A DNA stretch of 64,000 nucleotides, from positions 135,539,741 through 135,603,740 of the forward strand of contig CM041465.1 of the NCBI GenBank assembly GCA_023213395.1. The letters are read 5' to 3'. Below, one piece after another: positions 35,350 to 47,340 of this stretch. A model generated the notes under the pieces. That model was not told the DNA's origin. It made no database searches and saw only the letters and a list, made by a program, of their open reading frames with translations. This stretch comes from Cycas panzhihuaensis. Taxonomy: Eukaryota > Cycadophyta. The position numbers were made by a program, and so were the translations under genes. Numbering within the stretch: the first letter of the stretch is position 1; each line of letters begins with the position of its first letter.

Positions 35350-36249
35350 AGCTGTAAAGAATATCCAAAATCATATTAAAATTTTAGTTCAATATACTAA
35401 ATCTTTATAGATAGAATTGAGTAACCTATTTATTGTAGATCTTTAAATATCTCTATCAAGTAAGTTGTTCTTGGAACATATAATTCAACTTCTATTTCTT
35501 ATTTTGGAACATCTATTTCAACTTCTTTTAAACTTCTCTTTCTTCGTCTTCTTGATCTCTCTAGATCGCGTGAAACTCTTCTTGATTGAACTTGACTTCA
35601 ATCTGAATCTTTTTGTCTTCTTTAACTTTTAAATTATTCTCATCAACTAAATAATTAGAAATATCATTTGATTCTTTTATAATAACTTCTTGAATAACAA
35701 CCTTTTCAATGATAGATTCATTACTACATTCTCAAATGTAGTAATATGAGCATTCTCAACAATGATATTTTTAGTAGAGAATTCAACAAATTCATATTCA
35801 ATAACAGGTTTATTTTCAACAACTTTTCCTTCTTTATCTTCAAGTGTCTAGCTCACCTTTTCTTCTCAATCTTCTTCCTTTACTTGAGTATCAACTAGAG
35901 TATTTTTAGAACATGATTTGCATTGACAATAAATATATGGTTTATCATAAAGATCTTTCAACTTGTCCAACACTTCCTTTACTATAGTAAACTAATGTAC
36001 TTGTAAATATATATTCTCTTCCAAATATGAAAATATGTAATTAAATTCTTCTACATCCTTTTGTAATTAATCATACACTTTATGTCTCTTCTTATTATAA
36101 ACTCTTAATTCACTTGGATTTGGTATGAAATTCCCTTCATTAGCAATGTTCCTTAAATCTTTTACTTCTAAATGGGATTTTATTCTTCTTAACCATATAT
36201 GGTAAATTTTCCCATAAAGTTTAGGAGAGATAATAAGTGAATATTCCAT
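35350..36249 (-). pseudogene. E5 gag-like ORF
   Basis: The ATG at 36249 (- strand) starts MEYSLIISPKLYGKIYHIWL, followed by RRIKSHLEVKDLRNI, the standard N-terminus of copia gag (P-x-L-x-G-x-N-Y-x-x-W, then K-S-H-L-x-x-x-D-L). After a stop at 36067 the same frame continues with scattered stops through KEVLDKLKDLYDKPYIYC and an acidic Glu/Lys/Val-rich segment to about 35700. Four Cys lie close together (YCQCKSCSKN) but not in the usual CCHC spacing. There is no pol downstream, only the PPT. Confidence 0.7.
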
Positions 36250-37429
36250 TTTAGTAATGAATCAATCAAAATAGATATAAGAATTCATACACATGAGTTC
36301 ATCATATTCATTTTCTCTCCAATTTTCTTCCATGGATCCAAAAATATGTATCTACTTTGAAATAAAATTTCTTTATAAAAATGTTATCAAAATACCTTAA
36401 GTCATAGTCCAAACTAAATTAATTTGAGTCAAGATTTTGATAAGTTAGAAGGTTTAGAAAATAAACTCATGGTTGAGAATATATAATAGAAATTATGTAG
36501 CTAGCTCTTTATGAAGGAAAAACTAAACTAGGATGTTATTTAGCCCCATTGATAAGTTCACCTTTGTTCATCAAAGTGTTGTATATAACCAACGGTTAGA
36601 AAAAAGAGGGATTATAAACTTGAAAAGACATTCTAATATAATTAAATATAATAAAAATGTTGTAAAAAAAATAATACTAAAGTCAAATATCTAAGAGATG
36701 CATGAACTTTAATTATCAATTTGCAAGTGACTATCAACATGTAGTTTTCACAAAAATCCAATCAAAATACTTCGCAATTAAGCATACAATGCTCAAATAA
36801 ACTGCTTCAGTGCTTAAGCAATCTCTTATATGGTGGAGTTCTATGTGCAGAGATATTTTTGATCTTAATGGAGCTTTTTGATGTAGGCATAAGCATAGGT
36901 TATCAATAGGAGCATTTAATAGAAATTTTTTCACAGAGGGATTTATAGGATAATAGTCTCCAAGGAGAAAGTCTAGTAGGGGAGTGTTAGATAGATAGGA
37001 TGCCATATAATGAAATATTACAATAGGGGTGTTATTCAAAGAACTTCTCATAAGAAAATAATATAGTGGCATGGTGCCTTAAGATAGGTCTCCTCACATG
37101 AATGTATAGTACAAAGGGATAAATAAAGAAGATAGCTGGATGGAGATAAAGCTAATAGGGTTTCTTAAGTAGATGATTGAAAATAACTCCATGAATAGTT
37201 TGAAATGACACCAAAATAAAATTGATGTATATATAGAATATGCATGAAGGGGATTTATAATAGCCTTTAAACATGGTTTCGTTCTTACAATAGATTTGAA
37301 TGGAATGAAAAAATCTTGAATGGGTTTGAATGGGATTCTATTTTATTAACATAACTAAATGATCTTCTTCAATTGATGATTATTTTAGTAAACTTGTAGT
37401 AGATTCTTATTAACAAAATCCTTTTTTAA
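36250..37429 (-). other. E5 leader
   Basis: About 1.2 kb between PBS and gag on the - strand. It includes an uninterrupted 112-codon ORF (36734-37072, - strand) with no motif I recognise. It could be chance in an AT-rich leader. Confidence 0.45.
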
Positions 37430-37676
37430 CCTATCTCTAATAACATATTAGAAAATACCTTGATATTATATTAGAAATATAAAAGGATAATGAAATCATG
37501 ATAGAAATGATATAAACATAATATAAATAACGTTAGAATACTTGGATCATAAATGATATATATCATTATATGTTATACAAGATATGATTCTATGCATTCT
37601 ATTATGTGTTATAGATGTTCTTATATAGTACTATTTTATGCTCGATGCAGGTTTGGTGTGAACTTGATGTAGGCCC

Positions 37677-37757
37677 TATGACTTGTCATTACACCAAAAG
37701 CCCCGGGGTGATTTGGGAAGAAGACTCCTCGGTAAGTGAACCAGCCATAGTCCAACA
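37677..37757 (-). repeat. TRIM terminal repeat, left
   Basis: 81 bp, + strand TATGACTTGTC to AGTCCAACA. It pairs with 37908-37988 and has about ten differences. Confidence 0.93.
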
Positions 37758-37907
37758 CTCCCCCATGACAAGGAGGCCACCATTGCATGTATCGCCTATG
37801 TTACAATTCCACCTAAATCGGGGGTATGTGGGGACCCCATCAGGGAAAGGGGCTTTGTCTAGTATATGCACAATATTTAAACCTTGAACTTGGGTTTTGA
37901 TACCACT

Positions 37908-37988
37908 TGTGACTTGCCGTTACACCAAAATCCCCAAGGTGATTTGGGAAGAGGACTCCTCAACAAGTGAACCAGCCATAGTCTAATA
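37908..37988 (-). repeat. TRIM terminal repeat, right
   Basis: 81 bp, + strand TGTGACTTGCC to AGTCTAATA. It keeps the terminal TG that the left copy has lost. Confidence 0.93.
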
Positions 37989-38058
37989 GGCCCTACCTTA
38001 TATGAGACATCTCTTAGATAAATGTGCATTACTAATATTTTAATTTTCTAACTGCCTA

Positions 38059-40359
38059 TGGATCCAAAGATATTTATCTTTACCAATTACCTTTGTGCCC
38101 TATATCATGATGCTATGATTAAGAATACTTTCTATTAGAATAAACTAGTATAGGTGGTATAGCAAAAAAGAGTAAGTTCCAAGAGTTTTTTTAATTATGT
38201 CATAATTTTTAATAAGCATTTCCATACCTTTATGTCTTAAAAGTTAATGATAGAGTATGATTATACTTTTAACATTTGAATGCACCTACCAAGACTCTTC
38301 CTTTTAAACCATGACCATCACAAGTATGGCTTGAATTGTAAGCACACTATATATTATTCAATACTATCAAACTAGTTGATCTTTCAAATTTTGACATTAA
38401 TCTCCAATCTAATGATTCTAATAAGTTTCAAAATATATTACAAGCAATAAAAATGCCAAAAGTGGACTCTATTGACTCTAAAGAATAAAGGAACTAATGC
38501 AAGAAGTGTTCTAGGGAGTAATGCTTAATTATAATGCATGTGAAGAAGCAATGAAGAAAGCATTCCAAAGATCAATAAAGGTCAACTCCAAAGGACAAAA
38601 GCTCAAAAGAGGAAGATAAACATTTGTTCATTAAAATTATGAAGGAAGGCCCCATGCCTAAAGAACCTTCTTCAAAATGAGGGTATGAGAAAATAAAGGA
38701 TCAAAATGAGTATAAATAAAAAAGGTAGCCAATCATTTAAACATAACCTAAAGATATAGGATCATTGGTTCCTATTGGTTATGTTGACAAATATATTGAT
38801 TCTCAACTTATGCATTATAAAAAGGATGTTAAGCACATAAAAACCCACTTAAGCACAACTAGAATAGAAGCCTTACAATATGTTATAAAGATAACTAATC
38901 GATAGGATATTCTAGTAAAGATTGTGGAAGACTTGATGTAGCTAAGCATAGATGCCATCTAAAAAGGAAGCATGCTAGAGATTCTAATGGATGTAATTAT
39001 AAAAAACATGTTGAATGAGGTAAACCTCCATAATTTAGAGTTATAAGAAACCCTTAGGCATGAAGAAGTATAGTAAGCACTACAAATTATTGATATTATC
39101 AATAACCCTAGAGAAAAGATGGAGGACAAAGATCCTAACAAGGTCACCACCAAAGAGCAGAAGTAATTTATTTTTGAGGAAAACCCAAAAGATAGAGAAA
39201 CGTTATTAGATGGTAAGAGTACTAAACTAAAAGATATAGAACTCTAGGAAGCACTGACAACTCAAGAAGTTGTGTTAATTGATTTAGTTGTAATACGCCA
39301 CATATAAGTTACCATAATATAACTTTTGGTACATCCTCATAAATCATGTACTCCTTCAAGTGCAGATGAAGAACCATTAGAACAATTTATCGAAAGGTTT
39401 TATAACTAATTGCCAACTAGTTGGTCTCTATTTCTAATGCTTGTATCAATTCTATGAAGTTTAGATTGGACCAAAAAACTAATTTGATTAAGATTTTAAG
39501 AGGCCAAGTTTAACAAATGGAATAGAGGCATATTTACTTTCGAACACAAATAGCGATGATTTCAAAAAGTGTTATTGATATATACTTTAAAGTCTAAGAC
39601 CTCAGAAATTAGCATGTAGAGTTTAAAATAATACCAAAATAGTATTTTAATAATACCTTCTTTATATCTCTAGCAAATTGAAAGAGATAAAATTTAAACA
39701 ATTGTCATCCTAGTAAATCTTATTTAATAAATTCAAGGATTCTTTATAAGAAGCATTAAAGCAATAGAACATTCTAGTTAAAAGCTTAAATATTTTGTAG
39801 ATTTAAGCTCATTATTTTCAATAATGGCTTTAAGAGTTGACAAAGTAGAGGACAAAGATTACTCAAAACTAAGGGAAGCATAATGCACCCTAGTCAAAGC
39901 ATAGTAAAGACAAGATCAATAGTTAGTCTCCATTTGCCAAGCTCAAATTTAACGCTGCAAATAGAAATAGGAAATCTCTCACGTGATTTTTCACATATTC
40001 ATCCTTAGATTATTATGTTGCTATCCATATTAGATGAAGCTTTAAATAAATCTCATTATTTAAGTGATGAACTTTAGTTTGAGATTCAAATAGTAAGTGA
40101 TACATCCCCACATCAACCTAAAGATGAGATACAACATTCAATGGATTTAGTTAATAATTTGTTGATATCTATAACAAAGACTTCAATGAAGGTAAGCAAG
40201 TTATTAGAAGAATGTTTCAAATTCAATATACCCAACATTGGTTTACCTTTAACACCAAAATCATTACTCCCTTTCCTTGAAAGTCCATTTTGATATTAAG
40301 TCTAGGAGAGATTTTAGCTTGGGTATTCCATCTTGGAATACTTTTAAGTCTAGAAGAGA
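38059..40359 (+). pseudogene. E1 3' region with a long decayed ORF of unknown function
   Basis: Joined in order with 34740-34829, a + strand frame can be followed with stops at several places where Trp or Gln would fit, for example near 38059-38400 (DPKIFIFTNYLCALYHDAM, then FFNYVIIFNKHFHTFM). Later patches, in other frames, are rich in Lys/Glu (38460-39250). It lies between the integrase and the 3' LTR, where some Athila/TAT elements carry an extra ORF. I do not recognise the protein. The last 80 bp before the 3' LTR contain a purine tract CTAGAAGAGA, the likely PPT. Confidence 0.4.
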
Positions 40360-40817
40360 TGTTGGTCATTCAATTCAACACATATGTATAATATATTTTT
40401 GGTTGAATCAAATAATAGTTATAAGGTCTCACCAAATAATAGGATCAATGCAAGTCAACTCACCTAAGAGTTGACCAAGACCTAATCAACATATAATGAA
40501 GTCTATAATTATATAGTTAGTTTGTCTAATTATTTTGGTAATTGTTTGAGTTTATATATAAATAAGTGTCTTTTCTTTATGAGTATAATATATCTTGTAA
40601 TCCCATGGGTTTGAAAAAGGATATTGATGTAACATTGTAGGTTTTGTCTAATGTGACTAGCGAGAGTAATCACATTAATTGAATCTCTTCTTTTTACTAT
40701 TAATAAAAGAAGGAATTAGTAGATAAAATAGTGTTGCAATGTTCATTAGTTATTTTATTGATAAATTGATGCATTGTTCATGATGATGTAGCATGAAATA
40801 TAAAATAATAACCAACA
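40360..40817 (+). repeat. E1 3' LTR
   Basis: 458 bp, TGTTGGTCATT to CCAACA, uninterrupted. It is the reference for recognising the split 5' LTR. TSD TCTTT follows at 40818-40822. Confidence 0.9.
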
Positions 40818-40822
40818 TCTTT

Positions 40823-43800
40823 ACACAAGAAGTAAGGTTGTAATTAAGAGTATTTCTAAGACATGAGATGTAATGGAATATCATTTTAGTTTTAGAATAT
40901 AATTGTGGTCTAATATACACTATCATCAACATGGAGGTATTGAAAAAAAGCATTCAAGATAATGATAATTTTATTCAATTTAGGTTTATGAGAGTCTAAG
41001 GGTTCTATAACATTTATCATTATTTTTCACCATAAAACTTATATAGTACAATGATTAATTTTTAATAGGCATATTAAATTACATTTCCATGTATAAAATA
41101 CCATTATTTAAATAAAAAACATTCTTAAATACATATTTGATAAAACAATTATTAATTATCCTTATAGCAATGTAAACATCATTTTATTAATATGATGGTT
41201 ATTTTCAATCTTAAGAACATGTCATTTTCCGTCATTAATTTAATATAGTTGTTTAATATAGTTATTACTCTTTAATGCTTAATTCAATGCATTCTTGTTG
41301 GAATAGAAACAAAGATTCATACTTGAGTGCTAATAAGTTACCAAAACTTGTGGGTTCGTTAGGTTTGTTTTAGTGATTACACCATGGTGATTCAATATGT
41401 TTCACCATAATCAAGCCTCTTGACATGATTAGGTTCATATTCAGGTTGTTGACCTTAAGCCAGTTTGTGATTATCTCCTTCATATATGTATGAACATTTT
41501 TTTTAATAGTGTGAATGGTGAATGTTTTGATTTTAATTGATCATATGATGGTTTTACTATAAATTTAGATATATTTAATCCTTTATTATGTGCTTTTTAG
41601 TTGTGGAATGGTTAGATAATTAATAATATATGATAATGATTATGTATTTGTCAATGACTAATACTATGGTGCATTTTATACCTTCTACTTGGCATAAAGC
41701 CTACCTTGCTTCAAGTTCTTCTCTCTCCATTTGATTTTTCATCTACTATCATCCAAGTATTTGATTAATTTTGGTCTTATTTAAACCTCTTTGTGACTTT
41801 AAATTATAGTGATTATGGCCTTATTAGTTTGTTTTTAAATTTACTATCCTTTATCTAGTTGATTTTTTTCTAAAAAATGTTCAATTTTTTGTGTTTTTTA
41901 CCATTTTTAACTTATTACATATTTTATTATAATACATATAAAAAATGATAGAAAAGGTTGATTTGCATATTTCTTTTAATACTAATCACCTAAAATCAAG
42001 GTGTGGCATCACTAGACCTTCCCTAATACCCTGGTGATCATCAAAAACTTATCTATATAAATATTTTTTTAGTGGGAACCAATCAATTTATGGAAAAAAT
42101 CCATGGCATGATTTCCTACCTACCTCTTCCCTCAATCTTTATAAATCTTGGTGATTCTTTAGAGTTAGGGGATAGTTGGAAGAGAGTCTTTAGAGAATTT
42201 TGAAGTGATTTAGAAATACTATTATAGTACAAAATTTTGTAAGACCTTGCTAGAATTCCTTTTGTTATTTAAGACATGATTGAAGACCCACCTTTATGAG
42301 AAACTATTGATCTTATTAAGAGGAATAAAGGGCTACATTTACCATAATTCCTATGTAGTTCTTAAGTCTAACTTTTCACTTGTCCATTGAGATTAGTCTT
42401 TTGTAGTTCTTACTAATTTTGTGTATCCATCATACTCTCCCTCAACATCTTTTGTCATTAATCTTGTCATTCTCATAGCTCCTTGGACTTGTTGGAAACA
42501 TGTTGAGTAAAAGTGAGGCACCATTCTAAGGCTTACTTCACTTGTTTTACTCAAATTGAAGGTATCTCTAGTAGAATTAGTTCTCGGTTTCTGAAGTTAA
42601 TGCAAGGTTTATTTTAAGTTTATCTTCAAAACAATAAAAATAAGGCATCTTTCATTATTGTATTTTAGCTTTCATTTCCACTAATATCTAATGAATTTGC
42701 TAATCTCTTAGAGAAATAAAACTTAGGAATCAAATCAGATTTGATTCCTAAGTTTCTATCACATTCGTAAAGTTATCTAGGGGATAATTTTTAGTCATTG
42801 AATTGGTTTTAATTCTTGGTTATAGTCTTTCCTAAAGCAATCACATCTTTCTTTGTTGTTCCATCTCATGAATCTTAATACGTTTTGCCCTATCAAGGGT
42901 TAGAATAACATAGCCCAAACTTTCAAGAGGAGGTGGAGTGATAAATAGGAAGGAATATTTAAGTAAGGTAGTTTTTTTTTTCCATGTAAATTTTACTTAG
43001 TATTACATGCTTATTGTTACAATCTTGATTAATATATAGACTTGCATGTGAGAGTTTCAGTATTGAATCAATTATTGCCATATCTATGTGTTGTTTTCAT
43101 TGTTAATAAGCAATATACCATCATAAAGATCATTGGAAAGAAGTGAAGTTATTTAGTTATGAGCTCTACCATAAGGTACACATCTCCCATCTCAATACTT
43201 ATAGTTTATTTTGTTGATTTTAAGATTTCATAAACAAGTAAGGAAGAAGAAGGAAAACATAGTGAAATAATATTTTAGTTTACTTGTTGTTTGATTTATT
43301 TACCTCTTCCCTTATTGTTTGCTTGTATAAAGAAATAATAGGTAGTTAAAGGCTTAATCAAGTAGGTTTTAAGTTAGAAACTTGTGATTATTTGATTACA
43401 TATCTCTTTAACCCTTTCTCTTTCTATTAAGTATAATTAAAAGATTAGAAAAGGAAAGTGAAGAAGTGAGCAATAGGATAAATATAAGTACAATTTAAGC
43501 ACCTAGATCTTCTTTATCTCTTGTGACCAATTGTGTTTTTCTCTCATTCTTAAATCATCTAGGAAACACAAAGTAAAAAAAGGAAGGGATTATGTTTTTT
43601 ATCTCTTATAGTTTGATTAGTTGCATGTTCATTTTATGTTGTATTCATTTAAACTGAGAGTGAATTATAGTTTTTATACATAGCCTTGGCTTGTTAATGT
43701 TTGATTTAAATTACTTAGATCTAGGTTTATGTCTTTAATATGCATGTAAACCATGTCATAACCTATATTCATTTAATTCCTTCCCCATAGATTGAACTCA

Positions 43801-44149
43801 TAAGTAGACAAGATTCCTTCTTAGGGATTGGTTGAAAGGGTTACTCCTTGAGATTAGTTACTTTAGTTTTCTCTTCTCATAGAACCACTCTAAGGTGATT
43901 GACCCCAAGCTAGTAAACTATTTATGGTAACCATAGTGGTGAAGTTACTGAAACTTCCTATTTGCATGCTCTAGACCTACATCATTCATTATTGTTTGCA
44001 ACCTTTTGAGACATAACTTTGCTTAAGAGACTTTGCTCATACTTCACTACTTTATCAATTAGGTAAAATCCTTTATTCATATTTAGGATATCTACTCTTT
44101 CCCTAAAATTTATATTTTTACCTTTGTCTCTCTATTCTAATAAAGATCC
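40823..44149. other. AT-rich stretch without recognised genes
   Basis: No ORF of 60 codons lies fully inside after 40953, and I see no LTR pair, PBS or PPT. Because a gypsy gag follows at about 44150 on the + strand, part of this may be the LTR and leader of that element, but I could not find its ends. The main structure is a perfect hairpin at 42719-42755. Confidence 0.45.
42719..42755. repeat. Perfect 18-bp inverted repeat with 1-base loop
   Basis: AAACTTAGGAATCAAATC, one A, then GATTTGATTCCTAAGTTT. The arms pair at all 18 positions. It is not at any element boundary that I can identify. Confidence 0.93.
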
Positions 44150-46090
44150 CTCCTCATACTCAACCTAGGAGATCTAGGAGGTAGTAAGGCCTCCATCCAT
44201 AGGAACATGAGTATGATTACCATCAAGAATGTGTGGCCTAAGAGGATTACTTGACTTATAAAGATTATTTTAAATAGTAAGGATATAAGACTCACATTTA
44301 TCCTCTTGAGAAATCTATTGATTTATATAAAGTCCTTATTGAGTGGAATTATCCTAATTATCCTTAAACACACTTAGTGAATCCATCTTCCCAACCTCTT
44401 CTACCATTCAAGAAGAGGGTCAAGTTGCTCAAGTTTCTCATTCATATTATGAACATGTGTTTACAAAGATCCCTTCTCTTGTCCTCATCCCTAATCACCA
44501 AGACTTATTTCATCAAGATACTCATACCATGATGATGTTCTCACACCTAGTTCTTGAACAACATCCAGAACAACCTAATCTTCTTTCATAAGAGTATTGA
44601 CTCTTACAATATAATCAACCTCACGTAACTAATATTCCACCTTCTTCTTCTCCTTCTCATCCTCCTACACCCAAGGCACCTCCTATTCTACCTAATGAGA
44701 TAGGAGATACTAGGTTAGTCTATTCATAATCCCATGTGTTAATTGGCCCCATATGAGGAGGAACTCAAGTTCCCGTTGCACCTTTTATGTCTTATGATAT
44801 CTTGCTTAAGGGATTTAGTCAAGAGCAACATCTTACCTTAGGGCATCCATATTAAGTCTCTATATCTTATTAAGTACCTCACTTTGGATTGAGTATGGGA
44901 TCCTGCTTCATACGTAAGTACAAGTATCCTTATTTCATTTCACATGTTCCACCATCTAGTGGACCCATCCCTTCCCATGCTATCTCTTTCCCTAGTTAAA
45001 GAAACCCCCATACCCTATCTTTCCAAATCATGATATATAGTGTGTGACCATATTCTTCCCCTTCTCATAAGTGACTTATGCCTTTAGTGCCTCCATATCA
45101 TTCATATGATACTCATATTAATACTCAAGGTATACAAAGTGGCTCTCATGTATATGTTATCTTTGACTAACATACACATTAGCAATGGGGTTTTAAACTT
45201 ATAAAGGGGCCTACATCATTCCTTAGTCTTAGACATCATAACCCTTATCCATCTTATCGATAATATAAAATACCCCCCTTTTAATATAATCTTTTAATTT
45301 AATAATATCATATCCCTTCAATAGTTTCCCATCTTAATCTTGTTATATGGTTTACCTCTACTTATCCTCAACCTTTTAATTGACCTCATTATAATCAACC
45401 TCCACCTAGATCTTCTTTACCTTATCGACAACCTACTTCTTAATGCCCTCCTAAATTGAGGTCTAGAAGGCATTTTATTGATTATATGAGGTTACATTTT
45501 TGTAAGAGGTCATATTTTCCTCCTTTTCTCCATGCCCTCTTTTCTTCCTAAATTACTAAAGTTCTAAGGTGAACATTTCTAAGATCCTACTTTACATGTG
45601 TAAGCTTTTATATTTGCATGTGTTTATTTCCTTTCATATGTTTATGTTATGATGAGGTTGTTTCCTAAGTCACTTTAAGGTAATGCTTTGAAGTGGTTTT
45701 ACCATCTTTCATCTACTTTAATACTTTCACTTCAGCAATGAGTTGATACCTTCATCAATTATTTTGATCTTGCTAAACCTTTTAAAACCATTATTAAGTC
45801 TTCATTATCCATCAAGAAAAATCATGATGAATCATCTCATAATTTTGTTAAACAATTCTAAGACCTAGTTCATACTTGCCACTCTCATCTTAATTCAGAC
45901 CTTCTCTTTTCCCTTTTTACCAATGCTTCAAGACCTCATGTTCATATAAAATCCCTTAAGATTTATTCTTAAACTTACAAAGAGACCATGAATAAATGCT
46001 TAACTCTTGAAGCCTTTTAGATCTAAGCTAGAATTAAGAAGATTGACAATCCTTGTTTAGTTAAGAAACGTGCCCAAGAAACCAAGCCTA
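44150..46090 (+). pseudogene. E7: gypsy gag, Athila/TAT type, decayed
   Basis: No long ORF remains, but patches read as gag. At the N-terminal side, EYDYHQECVA and YKDYFK (44205-44275) precede a Pro/Tyr/Gln-rich part (about 45360-45440). The gag core follows at 45640-46020 with RLFPKSL, NALKWFYHLSSTLILSLQQ and VDTFINYFDLAKPF, then SLSIKKNHDESSHNFVKQF and KETMNKCLTLEAF. The W-F and F-P-x-S-L-x-G-x-A-L motifs are typical of gypsy gag. It is cut at 46090 by E6. Confidence 0.75.
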
Positions 46091-46389
46091 TGAAAAGAGT
46101 GGATCTATCCTTCATCTCCAGGCACTAAACACAAAGGTAAATATGGGAGCAAGAGAGACTTGAGATAAAGAAAGTAGCTCTCATAAAATGGGGAGGTAGG
46201 AAATGAGCCTCCTCCATTAACCTTTTACTTTTATATTGAGAGAGGGAGCATTAGAGTTAGGTGAAATGAAATTATACATAATGTACATGAAAGTGCATTT
46301 CACTTAAGTGATCTAATTTAAAGTTCACTTAAGATTCTTTTTAGAAACAATCAACTAATATAATGACCTTGTGACATTAACCCTTTTCA
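46091..46389 (-). repeat. E6 3' LTR
   Basis: 299 bp, aligned with 53388-53685. It contains the block TGCATTTCACTTAAGTGATC shared by both copies. Confidence 0.94.
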
Positions 46390-46829
46390 ATCTCTCCCTT
46401 AATGGTAGAAGGTTATTTCATCCTATTTTATTCTATCCTATGAGGTCTTTATTTGAGTCTCTTACAAAGAACACTACTATGACACTTTTGTGGGAAACCC
46501 TCATGGGGAAGAAAACGCATAAATTTTCTAATGTACTAACCTGGATCAGGTGGATTTTTAAATGAAGTTAGATAACCAATCAGTACAATAAATTTTATAA
46601 CTAAAATCTATTAAGTCTCCATATACCATTTGGTCATCCCCCATGTCCTTTTGGGTTTTCATAGGTTCTAGTTTTCCAAAATGATATAACCCTTATCCTT
46701 TTATGCCCATAATAGGTTTTCACAAATGGGATAGAGCAAAGACTTATTCTTGTCCTTCTATGCCCACAAGGGGTTTTCACGAATCAGATAGAGTATAATA
46801 GTCCTATTATCATCTCCTTAAATAAGTTA

Positions 46830-47340
46830 GAGATGGAGGCCCTAAGGTCGAGTTGCTTTTAGAACTGTTCAAACTTCACCCTCTTCAGTAGTTTGGTGAA
46901 GATATTGGCCACTTGATCTGTTGTGGGGTAGTACTCTAGTTAAATTGTGCCATCAGGAACTAGTTCTCTAATCCTATGGACTTTCATACTTATATGTTTA
47001 GTACGATCATGAAATTCAAGATTTTTAGCCATTTAGATTATAGATTGGTTATCTACATATAAGCTAGTAGAACTTGTTTGGGTGGCATTTAATATATTCA
47101 ACAATTTTCTAAGCTATATCACCTCCTTGCTTGTCTCAAAAGTAGCAATATACTCAACTTTGGTAGTTGAGTCTATAACTATCTTCTGCCGTCTGGATCT
47201 CCATGATATTGGTGCTATTCCAAGAAATGTTACATACCCAAACATAGATCTTCCTATGTCTTTATCTTTGGTAAAGTCTAAGCCTATGTATGCATAAAGT
47301 TTAAATTTTGCATTGGGTTCATACAACATACCATATTAGC
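46830..47340 (-). pseudogene. E6 RNase H
   Basis: The - strand frame 47114-47329 shows GLDFTKDKDIGRSMFGYVTF, ISWRSRRQK and STTKVEYIATFETSKEVI, the copia RNase H blocks, with Lys in place of the usual Glu/Ala before V-E-Y. VDNQSII and RTKHISMKVHRIRE follow at about 46930-47060. A + strand ORF at 47082-47297 is its shadow. Confidence 0.88.

Larger units (their letters stand above)
37677..37988 (-). mobile_element. TRIM element, 312 bp, inside the E5 LTR
   Basis: Two 81-bp terminal repeats (37677-37757 and 37908-37988) flank a 150-bp core. Target duplication GGCCC (37672-37676 and 37989-37993) is perfect. On the - strand a PPT ending CATGGGGGAG abuts one repeat and AGTGGTATCAAAAC, with the tRNA-Met-type PBS TGGTATCA (37898-37905), abuts the other. 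It is too small to encode proteins and would rely on other elements. It is GC-richer than its surroundings. ORFs called across it are not genes. Confidence 0.93.
34830..38053 (-). mobile_element. E5: gag-only LTR element (TR-GAG-like)
   Basis: LTRs 34830-35107 and 37446-38053 (the second contains a TRIM). The target duplication GCCTA is perfect (34825-34829 and 38054-38058). On the - strand a PPT (CATTAAGGGGAAG) abuts the 3' LTR, and TGTTATTAGAGATAGG, a PBS relic, abuts the 5' LTR. The interior is 2.3 kb and carries a gag-like frame but no protease, integrase or RT. This matches known non-autonomous terminal-repeat elements with a gag domain. Confidence 0.85.
37446..38053 (-). repeat. E5 5' LTR, interrupted by a TRIM
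   Basis: 608 bp including the TRIM. Without the TRIM and its duplicated GGCCC the LTR is about 291 bp, close to the 278 bp of its partner. An extra AACTTGATGTA precedes the TRIM. Confidence 0.88.

Noticed and set aside
36734-37072. 112-codon - strand ORF as a possible gene
   Set aside because: It lies in the E5 leader and has no recognisable motif; listed only as part of the leader.
37455-37469. LTR start of E5 at 37469
   Set aside because: The left LTR also contains the preceding 23 bp, and only the start at 37446 gives the matching GCCTA duplication and an adjacent PBS.
37615-37887. 90-codon ORF with few stops, and its - strand partner
   Set aside because: It lies over the TRIM, which has repeats, PBS and PPT; GC-rich sequence explains the lack of stops.
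37677-37988. Cassandra (5S-carrying TRIM) identity
   Set aside because: I cannot see 5S rRNA promoter boxes in the 81-bp repeats.
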